Assembly: GCF_022678625.1 (NCBI RefSeq)
Contig: NZ_JALBYQ010000006.1
Span: 1-64,000, forward strand
DNA: 64,000 nt
Direction of reading: 5' to 3'
Source of the DNA: Aliiroseovarius subalbicans
Lineage (GTDB): Bacteria; Pseudomonadota; Alphaproteobacteria; Rhodobacterales; Rhodobacteraceae
Positions 49,796 through 59,213 of this stretch are shown piece by piece. Made by a program: the position numbers and the translations under genes. How positions within the stretch are numbered: position 1 is the first letter of the stretch; every line of letters begins with the position of its first letter. Below the pieces are notes generated by a model that did not search any database, was not told the DNA's origin, and saw only the letters and a program-made list of their open reading frames with translations.

Positions 49796-50975
49796 GGGTT
49801 TTGCAAGACAAGACGGCAAAAAAGGCATCCGCAACTATGTTGCTGTAGCCTACCTCGTGGAATGCGCGCGCCATGTTGCAAACGAGATTGTACTGCCGCA
49901 TCGGGATCAGGGCGCACAGGTCATCGGTTTTCCCGGATGTTTCCCGAATGAATATGCGCAAACGATGATGGAGCGGCTTTGTACTCACCCCAACATCGGC
50001 GCTGTATTGTTGGTCTCGTTAGGGTGCGAAAGCTTTAATCGGTTTCAGCTTGAAAAAGCAATCAAGGATAGCGGTCGACCAGTTCAGTCTATTGTCATTC
50101 AGAAATCAGGCGGGACGCGCAAATCGATTGACCTCGGACGCCGCTTTGTTGGCGAGCAAGTCGGCGCTATGGCGAGCGCTACACGGGTCCCTATGGATGT
50201 GAGTGAGTTGATCATCGGCACGGTTTGTGGCGGGTCTGACGGCACCAGTGGGATCACAGGGAACCCAGCTGTCGGGCTTGCCTTCGACCGGCTGGGGGCT
50301 GAAGGTGCTGCATGTATCTTTGAGGAAACCGGCGAGTTGATTGGGTGCGAGCACATCATGGCGGCGCGCGCTTCAACGCCCGAATTGGCGGTAGAGCTCG
50401 AACAATCCGTTGTAAAGGCCGCACGCTACTATGCCACGCTTGGCTTTGGCAGCTTTGCGGCCGGCAATGCCGAAGGTGGTCTCACGACAATCGAAGAGAA
50501 GTCGATGGGGGCCTATGCCAAGTCCGGCTCGGCACAGATTCGCGGGTTGATCAAGCCGGGTGATACCCCACCGTCCGGTGGGCTTTTTCTGCTTGATGTC
50601 GTTCCGGATGGCGAAGTCCGCTACGGATTCCCAAATGTGAACGACAATGCAGAGATCGTAGAAATGGCAGCCTGTGGTGCTCACCTGACCTTGTTTGTGA
50701 CGGGTCGAGGATCTGTCGTTGGCAATGCAGTTTCCCCGGTCATCAAGATATGCGCGAACCCAGAAACCTATAACAACCTTGCCGATGATATGGATATTAA
50801 TGCCGGCCGCATTCTGAACGGTACGTCTTTGTCAGAGATCGGCGAGGAAATCTACGAGCAGGTCCTATCGGTCTCTTCTGGCAAGCAAACCTGCTCAGAA
50901 GAACTTGGCCATGCCGAGTTCATTCTGACCTATAAAATCTTTGAACCGATCGGGCCTGCGTGCCTACCACGATAG
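49788..50975 (+). CDS. UxaA-type dehydratase large part
   Basis: 395 residues of the altronate/galactarate dehydratase type (ARQDGKKGIRNYVAVAYLVE, SLGCESFNRFQLEKAI, GTVCGGSDGTSGITGNPAVG, GSVVGNAVSPVIKICANPET). These iron-dependent enzymes remove water from sugar acids. With the SAF part before it, it forms one enzyme. The substrate might be a galactonate-type or fuconate acid; no uronate isomerase is in view, so altronate is unlikely. Confidence 0.82.
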   Translation: MLEGFARQDGKKGIRNYVAVAYLVECARHVANEIVLPHRDQGAQVIGFPGCFPNEYAQTMMERLCTHPNIGAVLLVSLGCESFNRFQLEKAIKDSGRPVQSIVIQKSGGTRKSIDLGRRFVGEQVGAMASATRVPMDVSELIIGTVCGGSDGTSGITGNPAVGLAFDRLGAEGAACIFEETGELIGCEHIMAARASTPELAVELEQSVVKAARYYATLGFGSFAAGNAEGGLTTIEEKSMGAYAKSGSAQIRGLIKPGDTPPSGGLFLLDVVPDGEVRYGFPNVNDNAEIVEMAACGAHLTLFVTGRGSVVGNAVSPVIKICANPETYNNLADDMDINAGRILNGTSLSEIGEEIYEQVLSVSSGKQTCSEELGHAEFILTYKIFEPIGPACLPR

Positions 50976-51456
50976 GATGCTCAGTGAGGAGAAGCGGTTC
51001 TTGCCGCGATCGTCCTGAAAGAAAGAGAAACAGTGCAAGACCAAAAGGACGCCTGAAAACGCAGACGTTCCTTTAAAGTTCGCACGAACCAAATAATAAT
51101 ATCACTTTTTTGCAGTGACTCCTACTAGAAGCCATTGAACCTCCACAAATAGGATACCTTACTGCAAATTCGGCATCCCAACTAGGATCAAACAAAAGAC
51201 GCTCGAAGCGCGGCGCTTGCATCACAGACAACGCGCCGCATAATCAAACCAACCAGATGAGCCGAACTCTCTTAGTTTAGGACACCTTTGGTTCCAAAAA
51301 CTCTGACAATGGACAGTATGACCACATCCTGTTTGAAATGTAATCCGACCTTGGACGCTCGGACATGAGCACCCTTGAACACAACAACTAAAAGATCACA
51401 TAAAATCTGACTCTTACAACGCAAGACACCAGACTGCGCTCAGGTTTTCAATGTGA
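50976..51456. other. Gene-free AT-richer gap between convergent genes
   Basis: 481 bases with no frame that looks coding. A weak bulged hairpin AAAGGACG / CGTTCCTTT at 51044-51074 could end transcription of the sugar operon. Composition drops in GC relative to both sides. I see nothing else. Confidence 0.5.
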
Positions 51457-52038
51457 TTACAGATAAGGTGGCGTACACGCTGATATCATTACTGCGGGAC
51501 GATCTGAGATATTGCGGAAGCGGTGAGGCTCGCGAGAGTTGAACAGATAGGCGTCGCCTGCCTTCAGTATTTTGGTTTCAGTCCCAACCGTGATTTCAAT
51601 TTCACCAGTCACAACGATGCCGCCCTCATTCGCCTCATGCTCAATCATCGTTTCGCCTGTATCAGCGCCGGGTTCATAACACTCATGCAGAACCTGTAGG
51701 CCGTGCAGTTTGGCGTCACCAACCTGCTTGATCGTTATCTTCTCCAAAGCCCTGTCATTTGACTGGTAAAGCAGCGACGTCAAATCTCGGAGTTCTGAAG
51801 GTGTAAAGAAGTATTGGCCAGGATTAGCCGAATCTGGCTCAAAAAACTCGGACATCGTGACGCCCAACCCACCCAGTATTTTGCGCAAACTGGCAACAGA
51901 GGGGCTGCTCTTGTTCGTTTCAATCATCGAAATCTGGCCGTGCGGCACGCCCGCAGCCTCCGCTAACTGCCTTTGTGAAATGCCGAACTGAACCCTTATT
52001 TGCTTGAGTCTTTCGCCCACATTGAACTCTTCGTTCAC
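51457..52038 (-). CDS. XRE-cupin regulator of the aminotransferase operon
   Basis: 193 residues from a GTG at 52038 with GGAG 7 bases ahead; an ATG at 52086 would add 16 residues before the domain. N-terminal Cro/C1 helix-turn-helix (LKQIRVQFGISQRQLAEAAG, HGQISMIETNKSSPSVASL) and a C-terminal cupin (HEANEGGIVVTGEIEITVGT, GDAYLFNSREPHRFRN). PuuR, a known relative, governs putrescine use. It is divergent from the aminotransferase operon and a palindrome lies between them. Confidence 0.85.
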   Translation of the reverse strand: MNEEFNVGERLKQIRVQFGISQRQLAEAAGVPHGQISMIETNKSSPSVASLRKILGGLGVTMSEFFEPDSANPGQYFFTPSELRDLTSLLYQSNDRALEKITIKQVGDAKLHGLQVLHECYEPGADTGETMIEHEANEGGIVVTGEIEITVGTETKILKAGDAYLFNSREPHRFRNISDRPAVMISACTPPYL

Positions 52039-52106
52039 GATTTTTCTCCGCCTATCTGCCCTGCAGTCGTAACGAGTTTTCAGCATCTAGGCAACTTTCT
52101 GCTAGC

Positions 52107-52128
52107 AATGCTCAGTATTTTGAGCATT
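52107..52128. promoter_or_regulatory. Palindromic operator between regulator and aminotransferase genes
   Basis: A perfect inverted repeat AATGCTCA-N6-TGAGCATT lies 42 bases before the aminotransferase start and 69 bases before the regulator start. It is followed by TATATGCAGCATATTC, an AT-rich stretch that may hold the -10 element. This is the obvious target of the XRE-cupin protein. Confidence 0.65.
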
Positions 52129-52169
52129 ATATGCAGCATATTCGAAGCGACACCATGGAGAACTAAGCC

Positions 52170-53474
52170 GTGAGCAACACAGAAGCCCTGAAAACACGCC
52201 GTAGCAAAGCCGTTGCAAACGGTGTCGCGACTCGCGGGATTTATGCAGCCCGCGCAGAAAATGCAGAATTGTGGGATGCGGACGGAAAACGCTTTATCGA
52301 TTTCGCGGCGGGCATCGCTGTGAACAATACCGGTCACCGCCATCCAAAGGTGATGGTGGCGGTTGCGCTCCAGGCAGAGCAGTTTACCCATACCTGTTTT
52401 CACGTTGCGCCTTACGAAGGATATATCGCGCTGGCGGAACGACTGAATGCCGCTACGCCTGGCGATTTTGAGAAAAAGACCATGATGGTCACAACCGGCG
52501 CCGAAGCGGTCGAGAACGCCGTTAAAATGGCGCGGGCCTATACTGGCCGGTCGGGCATCATTGCATTTTCCGGCGCGTTCCATGGCCGGACCCTGATGGG
52601 CATGGCACTGTGCGGGAAGGTAAACCCGTACAAGAAGGCGTTTGGCGCAATGCCGCCGGAAATCCTTCACGCCCCCTTCCCGAACGAGTTCCATGGGGTA
52701 ACTGTTGAGCAATCGCTCTCTATTCTCGACAATATGTTCAAGAGTTCCATCGACCCTGAGCGTGTTGCCGCGATGATCATTGAGCCAGTGCAAGGTGAAG
52801 GTGGCTTTAACGTTGCGCAGCCCGAGTTTTTGCGCGCACTGCGCAAGCTTTGCGACGACCATGGAATTCTGTTGATCGCTGACGAAGTTCAGACCGGGAT
52901 CGCGAGAACCGGCAAGATGTTTGCAATCGAACACGCAGATGTGGCTGCCGATTTGGTCGTCATGGCGAAAGGTCTGGCCGGGGGGTTTCCGCTCTCAGCC
53001 GTAACCGGACGGGCCGAGGTTGTCGATGCCGCCCCAGTAGGCGGCATCGGCGGCACCTATGCCGGGAACCCACTTGCCGTCGCAGCAGCTAACGCGGTTC
53101 TGGATGTGATCGATGAAGAAGATCTTTGTGCGCGTGCGACAGAGATCGGAGACCAGATCAAGGCCCGCCTCGACACCGTTGCGGACCGTCAAGGCATGGA
53201 TGCCATCGGTGACGTCCGTGGATTGGGCGCAATGGTCGCCTTTGAACTTGTCACTGATCGGGACAGCAACAACCCCGATCCTGCGTTGACCCAAGCCATC
53301 GTGGCCGAGGCCGAAGCGCGGGGTCTGATCATCCTGCTATGTGGTACGCGTGCAAACGCTGTACGCCTATTGCCACCCCTGACAACCCCTCAGGCACACC
53401 TGGATGAAGCCCTGGACATACTGGAATCCTCGATCGAAGCGGCTGTGAACGCTGTTTCCATCGCGGCCGAGTAA
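52170..53474 (+). CDS. gabT: 4-aminobutyrate/5-aminovalerate aminotransferase
   Basis: 434 residues from a GTG at 52170 with GGAG about 9 bases ahead. A class-III PLP aminotransferase: TTGAEAVENAVKMARAYTGR, FSGAFHGRTLMGMALCG, LLIADEVQTGIARTGKMFA (Asp for the pyridine nitrogen) and VVMAKGLAGGFPLSA with the PLP Lys. It moves the omega-amino group to 2-oxoglutarate, making glutamate and a semialdehyde. The following glutaryl-CoA dehydrogenase favours 5-aminovalerate beside GABA as substrate. Confidence 0.88.
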   Translation: MSNTEALKTRRSKAVANGVATRGIYAARAENAELWDADGKRFIDFAAGIAVNNTGHRHPKVMVAVALQAEQFTHTCFHVAPYEGYIALAERLNAATPGDFEKKTMMVTTGAEAVENAVKMARAYTGRSGIIAFSGAFHGRTLMGMALCGKVNPYKKAFGAMPPEILHAPFPNEFHGVTVEQSLSILDNMFKSSIDPERVAAMIIEPVQGEGGFNVAQPEFLRALRKLCDDHGILLIADEVQTGIARTGKMFAIEHADVAADLVVMAKGLAGGFPLSAVTGRAEVVDAAPVGGIGGTYAGNPLAVAAANAVLDVIDEEDLCARATEIGDQIKARLDTVADRQGMDAIGDVRGLGAMVAFELVTDRDSNNPDPALTQAIVAEAEARGLIILLCGTRANAVRLLPPLTTPQAHLDEALDILESSIEAAVNAVSIAAE

Positions 53475-53486
53475 GGAAAACACACT

Positions 53487-54701
53487 ATGGCTAAAGATAT
53501 CTCGCCTCAAAGCCGCCCCGAATTGGGCACTTTTAACTGGGAAGACCCGTTCCTTTTGGACAGCCAACTGGAAGAAGATGAGCGCATGGTCCGCGACTCG
53601 GCCTTTGCCTACGCACAGGAAAAGTTGCAGCCGCGCATCACACAGGCTTATGCGACAGAATCCACAGACCCGGAAATCTTCCGCGAGATGGGTGAAATGG
53701 GCCTCTTGGGCACGACCATCCCGGAAGAATACGGTGGATTGGGCGGCAATTATGTCGGGTACGGTCTCGTTGCACGCGAAGTTGAGCGGGTGGATTCGGG
53801 CTATCGTTCGATGATGTCTGTCCAGTCCTCTTTGGTGATGTATCCGATCTATGCATATGGCTCGGAAGAGCAGCGCCAGAAATACCTTCCAAAGCTGGCA
53901 AGCGGCGAGTGGATCGGGTGTTTTGGCCTGACCGAACCGGATGCGGGCAGTGATCCTGCTGGCATGAAAACCACAGCGAAGAAGACCGATGGCGGCTATG
54001 TGCTGAACGGATCCAAAATGTGGATTTCGAATTCCCCGATTGCCGATGTTTTTGTCGTCTGGGCTAAGTCGGACGCGCATGACGGCAAGATCCGTGGTTT
54101 TGTCCTGGACAAGGGAACCAAGGGCCTGAGTGCGCCAAAGATCGAGGGAAAGGCCAGCCTGCGCGCGTCGATCACGGGCGAAATCGTTATGGATGGCGTT
54201 GAGGTGGGCGAGGACGCACTTCTTCCGAACGTCGAAGGACTGAAAGGCCCGTTCGGCTGTCTGAACCGAGCGCGCTTTGGCATTGCCTGGGGTGCTATGG
54301 GCGCGGCCGAGGCGTGCTGGCATGCAGCGCGTCAATACGGGTTGGACCGAAAGCAGTTCAATAAACCGCTCGCGCAAACGCAGCTGTTTCAATTGAAGCT
54401 GGCAAACATGCAAACTGAGATTTCGCTGGGTCTTCAGGCGGCGCTGCGCGTGGGTCGCTTGATGGATGAAGCCAATGCCGCACCCGAGATGGTGTCGATG
54501 ATCAAACGTAACAATTGCGGCAAGGCCTTGGAAATTGCCCGGCACGCGCGCGACATGCATGGCGGGAACGGGATCAGCCTCGAGTTTAATGTAATCCGCC
54601 ACATGGTGAACCTGGAAACGGTCAACACCTATGAGGGCACCCATGACGTGCACGCCCTGATCCTCGGGCGCGCGCAGACCGGATTGCAGGCATTCTTTTA
54701 A
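53487..54701 (+). CDS. gcdH: Glutaryl-CoA dehydrogenase
   Basis: 404 residues of the acyl-CoA dehydrogenase fold: [39 protein letters not shown] and the active-site end [20 protein letters not shown] with the catalytic Glu. The [15 protein letters not shown] signature is that of glutaryl-CoA dehydrogenases, which both oxidise and decarboxylate glutaryl-CoA to crotonyl-CoA using FAD. It is 12 bases after the aminotransferase. Confidence 0.88.
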   Translation: MAKDISPQSRPELGTFNWEDPFLLDSQLEEDERMVRDSAFAYAQEKLQPRITQAYATESTDPEIFREMGEMGLLGTTIPEEYGGLGGNYVGYGLVAREVERVDSGYRSMMSVQSSLVMYPIYAYGSEEQRQKYLPKLASGEWIGCFGLTEPDAGSDPAGMKTTAKKTDGGYVLNGSKMWISNSPIADVFVVWAKSDAHDGKIRGFVLDKGTKGLSAPKIEGKASLRASITGEIVMDGVEVGEDALLPNVEGLKGPFGCLNRARFGIAWGAMGAAEACWHAARQYGLDRKQFNKPLAQTQLFQLKLANMQTEISLGLQAALRVGRLMDEANAAPEMVSMIKRNNCGKALEIARHARDMHGGNGISLEFNVIRHMVNLETVNTYEGTHDVHALILGRAQTGLQAFF

Positions 54702-54781
54702 ACCTGTGCCTGTACGGGCAGATTGAAACGACACGTGACCGAGGCCTTTGTTGGCCTTGGAACTATCACTAGGGAAATCCA

Positions 54782-56212
54782 ATGAAACTGAATCTCATCA
54801 ACGGTGCCTGGACCGAGGGCACGGACGCGGCCGACAATATCAACCCCGCTGACACTTCGGACATCGTGGGCCGGTTCACACGCGCATCCGCAGGTCAAGT
54901 GGATCAAGCAGCACGAGCCGCACGGGCCGCCAGTCCGGCATGGGCCACGGCGTCTCCTCAGCTGCGTTCGGATTTTCTGGAGGCCGTGGCACAAAAGCTG
55001 TTCGCCAGCAAAGATGAGATCGGACGCATTCTGGCCCGCGAAGAAGGCAAGACCCTGCCGGAAGCCATTGGCGAGACGGTGCGCGCAGCGCAAATTTTCC
55101 GGTTCTTCGCCGGCGAAGCGATCCGTGTTGCTGGTGATGTAATCGCATCCGTCCGCCCGGACGTTGACGTGGATGTGGTACGCGAGCCGGTAGGCGTTGT
55201 TGGCTTGATCACGCCTTGGAATTTCCCCATCGCAATCCCGGCCTGGAAAATTGCGCCTGCTTTGGCCTACGGGAATACCGTAGTCTTCAAGCCTGCGGAT
55301 CTGACCCCGGCCAGTGCGCATGCACTGGCAGAGATCATCCACGAGTCCGGCTGTCCGGCGGGAGTCTTCAATCTGGTTATGGGGCGCGGTTCTGTCGTTG
55401 GTGACGCTATCGTCAGTCACCCCGAGGTGGATGCAGTTTCGTTCACAGGCTCTGTGCCGGTTGGTCGCGCCATGGCGGTTCAGGCAGCTCAAGGCATGAA
55501 AAAGATCCAGTTGGAAATGGGTGGCAAGAACCCGATGGTTGTCATGGATGATGCCGACCTGGATACTGCCGTGCCAACGGTGTTGAACGGCGCATTCTTT
55601 TCGACGGGTCAACGGTGTACGGCCTCAAGCCGGATTATTGTTCAATCTGGCATTCATGATGCCTTTGTTGACCGTTTGTCGGCAGAAATGGCAGCTTTGA
55701 CTGTTGGCAATCCGTTAGATGCAGCCACGCAGATTGGCCCGGTCGTGTCAGACAAGCAGTTGAAGAACAATTTGAACTACGTCGATATCGCACGCGGCGA
55801 AGGCGCCGAGGTGATTGGTGGTGAACAGCTGACACTAGCGACGGACGGTTTCTTCCAATCCCCAGCCATGTTCGTGAACGCAACCAACGACATGCGGTCT
55901 TCGCGCGAAGAGATTTTTGGACCCTGCGCGTCTGTCATCAAAGTCGCCGATTTTGACGAAGCACTGGCGGTGGCCAACGATACCGAGTTTGGCCTTAGCT
56001 CTGGCATCTGTACGGCCAGCCTGAAGCACGCGTGCGAATTCAAGCGCCGCAGCCAGGCAGGTATGGTGATGGTCAACCTTCCGACGGCGGGCGTGGATTA
56101 TCACGTTCCCTTTGGCGGACGCAAAGGGTCGTCTATGGGATCTCGGGAACAAGGGCGCTATGCGGCCGAATTCTATACCGACGTCAAAACCGCCTATAGC
56201 TTTGCGGGTTAA
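54782..56212 (+). CDS. Semialdehyde dehydrogenase (succinate/glutarate/2-oxoglutarate type)
   Basis: 476 residues of the aldehyde dehydrogenase family: GLITPWNFPIAIPAWKIAPA, FTGSVPVGRAM, IQLEMGGKNPMVVMDDADLD with the general base Glu, and FSTGQRCTASSRII with the catalytic Cys. The C-terminal VDYHVPFGGRKGSSMGSREQ also resembles 2-oxoglutarate-semialdehyde dehydrogenases. In this operon it would oxidise succinate or glutarate semialdehyde to the free acid. Confidence 0.85.
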   Translation: MKLNLINGAWTEGTDAADNINPADTSDIVGRFTRASAGQVDQAARAARAASPAWATASPQLRSDFLEAVAQKLFASKDEIGRILAREEGKTLPEAIGETVRAAQIFRFFAGEAIRVAGDVIASVRPDVDVDVVREPVGVVGLITPWNFPIAIPAWKIAPALAYGNTVVFKPADLTPASAHALAEIIHESGCPAGVFNLVMGRGSVVGDAIVSHPEVDAVSFTGSVPVGRAMAVQAAQGMKKIQLEMGGKNPMVVMDDADLDTAVPTVLNGAFFSTGQRCTASSRIIVQSGIHDAFVDRLSAEMAALTVGNPLDAATQIGPVVSDKQLKNNLNYVDIARGEGAEVIGGEQLTLATDGFFQSPAMFVNATNDMRSSREEIFGPCASVIKVADFDEALAVANDTEFGLSSGICTASLKHACEFKRRSQAGMVMVNLPTAGVDYHVPFGGRKGSSMGSREQGRYAAEFYTDVKTAYSFAG

Positions 56213-56215
56213 ACC

Positions 56216-57334
56216 ATGATGCGTGACGTTATTCTTGCAATCAATCCGGGCACCACGACCACGCGATGTGCGTTGTACGGTGTTCAGGATGACACGTTGG
56301 ATTGCGTGGTGGAAACCACGCTGGAACATGATGAACAACGGATGGCCCAGTTTGCCGATATCTCGTACCAATTGGACTATCGGTCTGAATGCGTTGCGGC
56401 CTTTCTGCAGGAGCATATGAGCCGCGACGACAGGCTGATTGGCTGCGCTGGCCGTGGTGGCATGCTGACGCCAGTGCCGTCCGGTGTGATCGCCGTGAAC
56501 GACGAACTGGTTGATTTTGCGCTGCACCGCCCGGTCTACAAACACTCGAGCAATCTGGGCGCACCGCTTGCGCACAGTATCGCAAACCCGCTGGGCCTGC
56601 AGGCGTTTATCGTCGATCCCGTCAGCGTTGACGAGTTGCCGGACGTTGCCCGTATTTCGGGCTGCAAGGAATTGCCACGTTTCAGCTTCGTACATGCGCT
56701 CAACATTCGGGCCTGCACACGAAAACTGGCCGCCGAGCTGAACAAACCATTCGAGGACATGCGCGTGGTTGTGGCGCATCTGGGGGCAGGCATTTCAGTC
56801 GCGTCTCTCATCGGTGGCAAGATCGTCGAAAGTTCGAACCGGCAGGAACAGTCCCCATTCAGCCCAGAGCGCGCAGGTGGCCTGCCGCCTTTGCCTTTGA
56901 TTGAGCTGTGCTATTCGGGCAAGTACACCAAAGCCGAACTGCTGAAGAAGCTCTATGGTGAGGGCGGTGTATATGCGCATTTGGGAACCAAAGATATGCG
57001 CAAGGTCGAGGCAATGATCGATGCCGGTGATGATTCCGCCCGTCTTGTGCATGATGCGCTTTTGTATCAGATCGCCAAAGCCATTGGGGCCTCGGCGGCT
57101 GTGGCCGACTTCGACCTCGATGGTATCATCCTGACCGGGGGTATGACGCAGTCTGATCGTGTGATTAAGTCCCTGACACGGAAAGTCGAGAAGGTTGCCC
57201 CCGTCACCGTCTACGCCGGATCCAATGAGTGTCTTGCACTGGCCGAAGGGGCGCTGCGTGCTCTGAAAGGTCAGGAAGCCCCGATGGTTTGGCGCGACGA
57301 CACCGCCCATTCCCCCGAGGGCACCTCATGCTGA
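56216..57334 (+). CDS. buk: Butyrate kinase
   Basis: 372 residues of the acetate/butyrate kinase fold: phosphate loop AINPGTTTTRCALYG, CAGRGGMLTPVPSGV, FVHALNIRACTRKLAAEL, VVAHLGAGISVASLIGGKIV, SPFSPERAGGLPP and ILTGGMTQSD. It interconverts a short-chain acid plus ATP and the acyl phosphate. In an aerobe with a glutaryl-CoA pathway, it may work in the acid-activating direction. It begins 3 bases after the dehydrogenase and overlaps the next gene by 7 bases. Confidence 0.88.
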   Translation: MMRDVILAINPGTTTTRCALYGVQDDTLDCVVETTLEHDEQRMAQFADISYQLDYRSECVAAFLQEHMSRDDRLIGCAGRGGMLTPVPSGVIAVNDELVDFALHRPVYKHSSNLGAPLAHSIANPLGLQAFIVDPVSVDELPDVARISGCKELPRFSFVHALNIRACTRKLAAELNKPFEDMRVVVAHLGAGISVASLIGGKIVESSNRQEQSPFSPERAGGLPPLPLIELCYSGKYTKAELLKKLYGEGGVYAHLGTKDMRKVEAMIDAGDDSARLVHDALLYQIAKAIGASAAVADFDLDGIILTGGMTQSDRVIKSLTRKVEKVAPVTVYAGSNECLALAEGALRALKGQEAPMVWRDDTAHSPEGTSC

Positions 57335-58239
57335 AAACCTTTGCTGATATGCGCCGTGTAGCACAAGAGGCCCCGCCCCTGCGTCTGGCCGTCGCTGGCG
57401 GCAATGATCCCAGAGTGATCGAAGCTGTTGTCATCGCCCTACAGGACAATCTGGCAACGTCTGCGATCATAACCGGCAATGCCAACGAGATTGAGGCGGG
57501 CCTGCCTGAGGATGTCCGGATAAAGGTTGAGGTCCAGCACTACGATAGCGCCGCTGACTGCGCAACAGCAGCCGCTGCTGCGGTTCGCGATGGTCAAGCA
57601 GATGTGCTGGTGAAAGGGCATGTCGACAGTACGTCTTATCTGAAAGCCGTGGTCAATCGCGATACCGGCATTCGGGACGGCGGCGTGCTGTCCAACGTGA
57701 CCGTCGCAGAAATGCCCAGCTATCACAAATTGTTGGCCGCAACAGACAATGGAATTGTGCCCTTCCCCACACTCGATCAGAAACGCCAGATGATCCTGAA
57801 CACCAGGCATCTTTATCGTGGTTTGGGCATAGAAACTGCAAAAGTCGCTGCGCTGACAGCAACCGAAAAGCAGTCTGACGCCCTGCCCGCAACCGGTGAA
57901 GCGGCCGCATTGGCGCAAGAAGCGGGCCGGGGTGATTTGCCCGGTTTTGCCGTTGACGGGCCATTCGGTTACGACGTGGCGGTCAGTGCCAAAGCCGCAA
58001 AAACCAAAGGTTTTTCCAACTCTCCCGTAGCCGGAGATACCGACCTTTTGCTGTTCAGCAATATCGATGCGGCGAATGCGGTCGCAAAAGCTTGGAAATT
58101 CCATGGCGAAGCGAACACCGGATCCGTTGTTCTTGGGGCCAGCGTGCCCGTCCTGTTGAATTCGCGCTCAGATGGCACCGATCGCCGCATCAATGCATTG
58201 CTGCTTGCTGCGGTTATCAAGAACGGATTTCTATCATGA
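57328..58239 (+). CDS. ptb: Phosphate butyryltransferase
   Basis: 303 residues from the ATG at 57328 (longer readings upstream are shadow of the kinase gene). Phosphate acyltransferase family: LRLAVAGGNDPRVIEAVVIA, QADVLVKGHVDSTSYLKAVV, AEMPSYHKLLAATDNGIVPF, GDLPGFAVDGPFGYDVAVSA. It swaps phosphate for CoA on the acyl group, so with the kinase it converts an acid into its CoA ester or the reverse. Its stop overlaps the next start (ATGA). Confidence 0.87.
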   Translation: MLKTFADMRRVAQEAPPLRLAVAGGNDPRVIEAVVIALQDNLATSAIITGNANEIEAGLPEDVRIKVEVQHYDSAADCATAAAAAVRDGQADVLVKGHVDSTSYLKAVVNRDTGIRDGGVLSNVTVAEMPSYHKLLAATDNGIVPFPTLDQKRQMILNTRHLYRGLGIETAKVAALTATEKQSDALPATGEAAALAQEAGRGDLPGFAVDGPFGYDVAVSAKAAKTKGFSNSPVAGDTDLLLFSNIDAANAVAKAWKFHGEANTGSVVLGASVPVLLNSRSDGTDRRINALLLAAVIKNGFLS

Positions 58240-59111
58240 AACCAGAAACGGTTGGCATTATTGGCGCAGGTCAAATGGGCGCCGGTATTGCCCAGGTCTT
58301 TGCGACGTCTGGCTATAGGGTTCGGCTGAACGACATCTCGGAAGAGGCGCTGCAAGCGGCCCATAGCAAGATTGAAACAGGAACGGCTCGGCTGGTGCAA
58401 AAGGGGAAGATGGAAGATGAGTTCCGTCGTACTGCCCTTTCCCGTCTGAGTATTATGGCGGACTTATCAGAGTTGGGTCAATGCGATCTGATCATTGAGG
58501 CGGCGACCGAGAACGAAGATACCAAGCGCCGGATTTTCAAGGCGTTGGAGCCATCTCTGGCAGACCACAGCATTCTGGCCAGCAATACCTCGTCTATCTC
58601 GATCACCAGAATGGCCTCACAAACGGACCGGCCTGACCGTTTCATGGGGCTGCATTTCATGAACCCTGTGCCAGTCATGCAGCTGGTCGAACTGATCCGT
58701 GGTATCGCCACCTCGTCTGAGACTTTCGAGACGATGAAAGCTGTCGTGGACTCGCTGGGCAAAACCTCTGCCAATGCAGAAGATTATCCTGCTTTTATCG
58801 TCAATCGTGTTCTGATCCCGATGATCAACGAAGCCTGCTATGCGCTCTACGAAGGGGTGGGAAATGTGGTCAGCATTGATGCCGCTTTGAAGCTCGGTGC
58901 AAATCATCCGATGGGACCATTGGAGCTAGGTGATTTCATTGGGTTGGACACATGTCTTTCGATCATGAATGTCATGTATAGCGGTTTGGCCGACAGCAAG
59001 TACCGACCCTGTCCGCTCCTTGTGAAATATGTCGAAGCTGGCTGGCATGGTCGCAAGGCCGGCCGTGGTTTTTATGATTATCGCGGCGAGGCACCCGTTC
59101 CAACGCGCTAG
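58236..59111 (+). CDS. hbd: 3-hydroxybutyryl-CoA dehydrogenase
   Basis: 291 residues from the ATG at 58236. NAD-binding loop GIIGAGQMGAGIAQVF at the start, ASNTSSISITRMAS, MGLHFMNPVPVMQLVELIRG with the catalytic His, and the C-terminal dimer domain (HPMGPLELGDFIGLDTCLSI). It oxidises 3-hydroxybutyryl-CoA to acetoacetyl-CoA. The enoyl-CoA hydratase needed between crotonyl-CoA and this step is not in the window. Confidence 0.9.
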   Translation: MKPETVGIIGAGQMGAGIAQVFATSGYRVRLNDISEEALQAAHSKIETGTARLVQKGKMEDEFRRTALSRLSIMADLSELGQCDLIIEAATENEDTKRRIFKALEPSLADHSILASNTSSISITRMASQTDRPDRFMGLHFMNPVPVMQLVELIRGIATSSETFETMKAVVDSLGKTSANAEDYPAFIVNRVLIPMINEACYALYEGVGNVVSIDAALKLGANHPMGPLELGDFIGLDTCLSIMNVMYSGLADSKYRPCPLLVKYVEAGWHGRKAGRGFYDYRGEAPVPTR

Positions 59112-59213
59112 TCTTCACTGCATTGTATCTTTGCGGCGACTGTTGCCCTAATCGGCTCCATGCGCAGATAGCTAGATACTTTTTCCTCTCAACCTTAGCA
59201 GAAACCGAGCAAC

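Noticed and set aside
53367-54782. Long minus-strand frame (471 codons) opposite the glutaryl-CoA dehydrogenase gene
   Set aside because: It is a codon-bias shadow: composition is His/Arg-rich with no domain, while the plus strand encodes a complete conserved enzyme.
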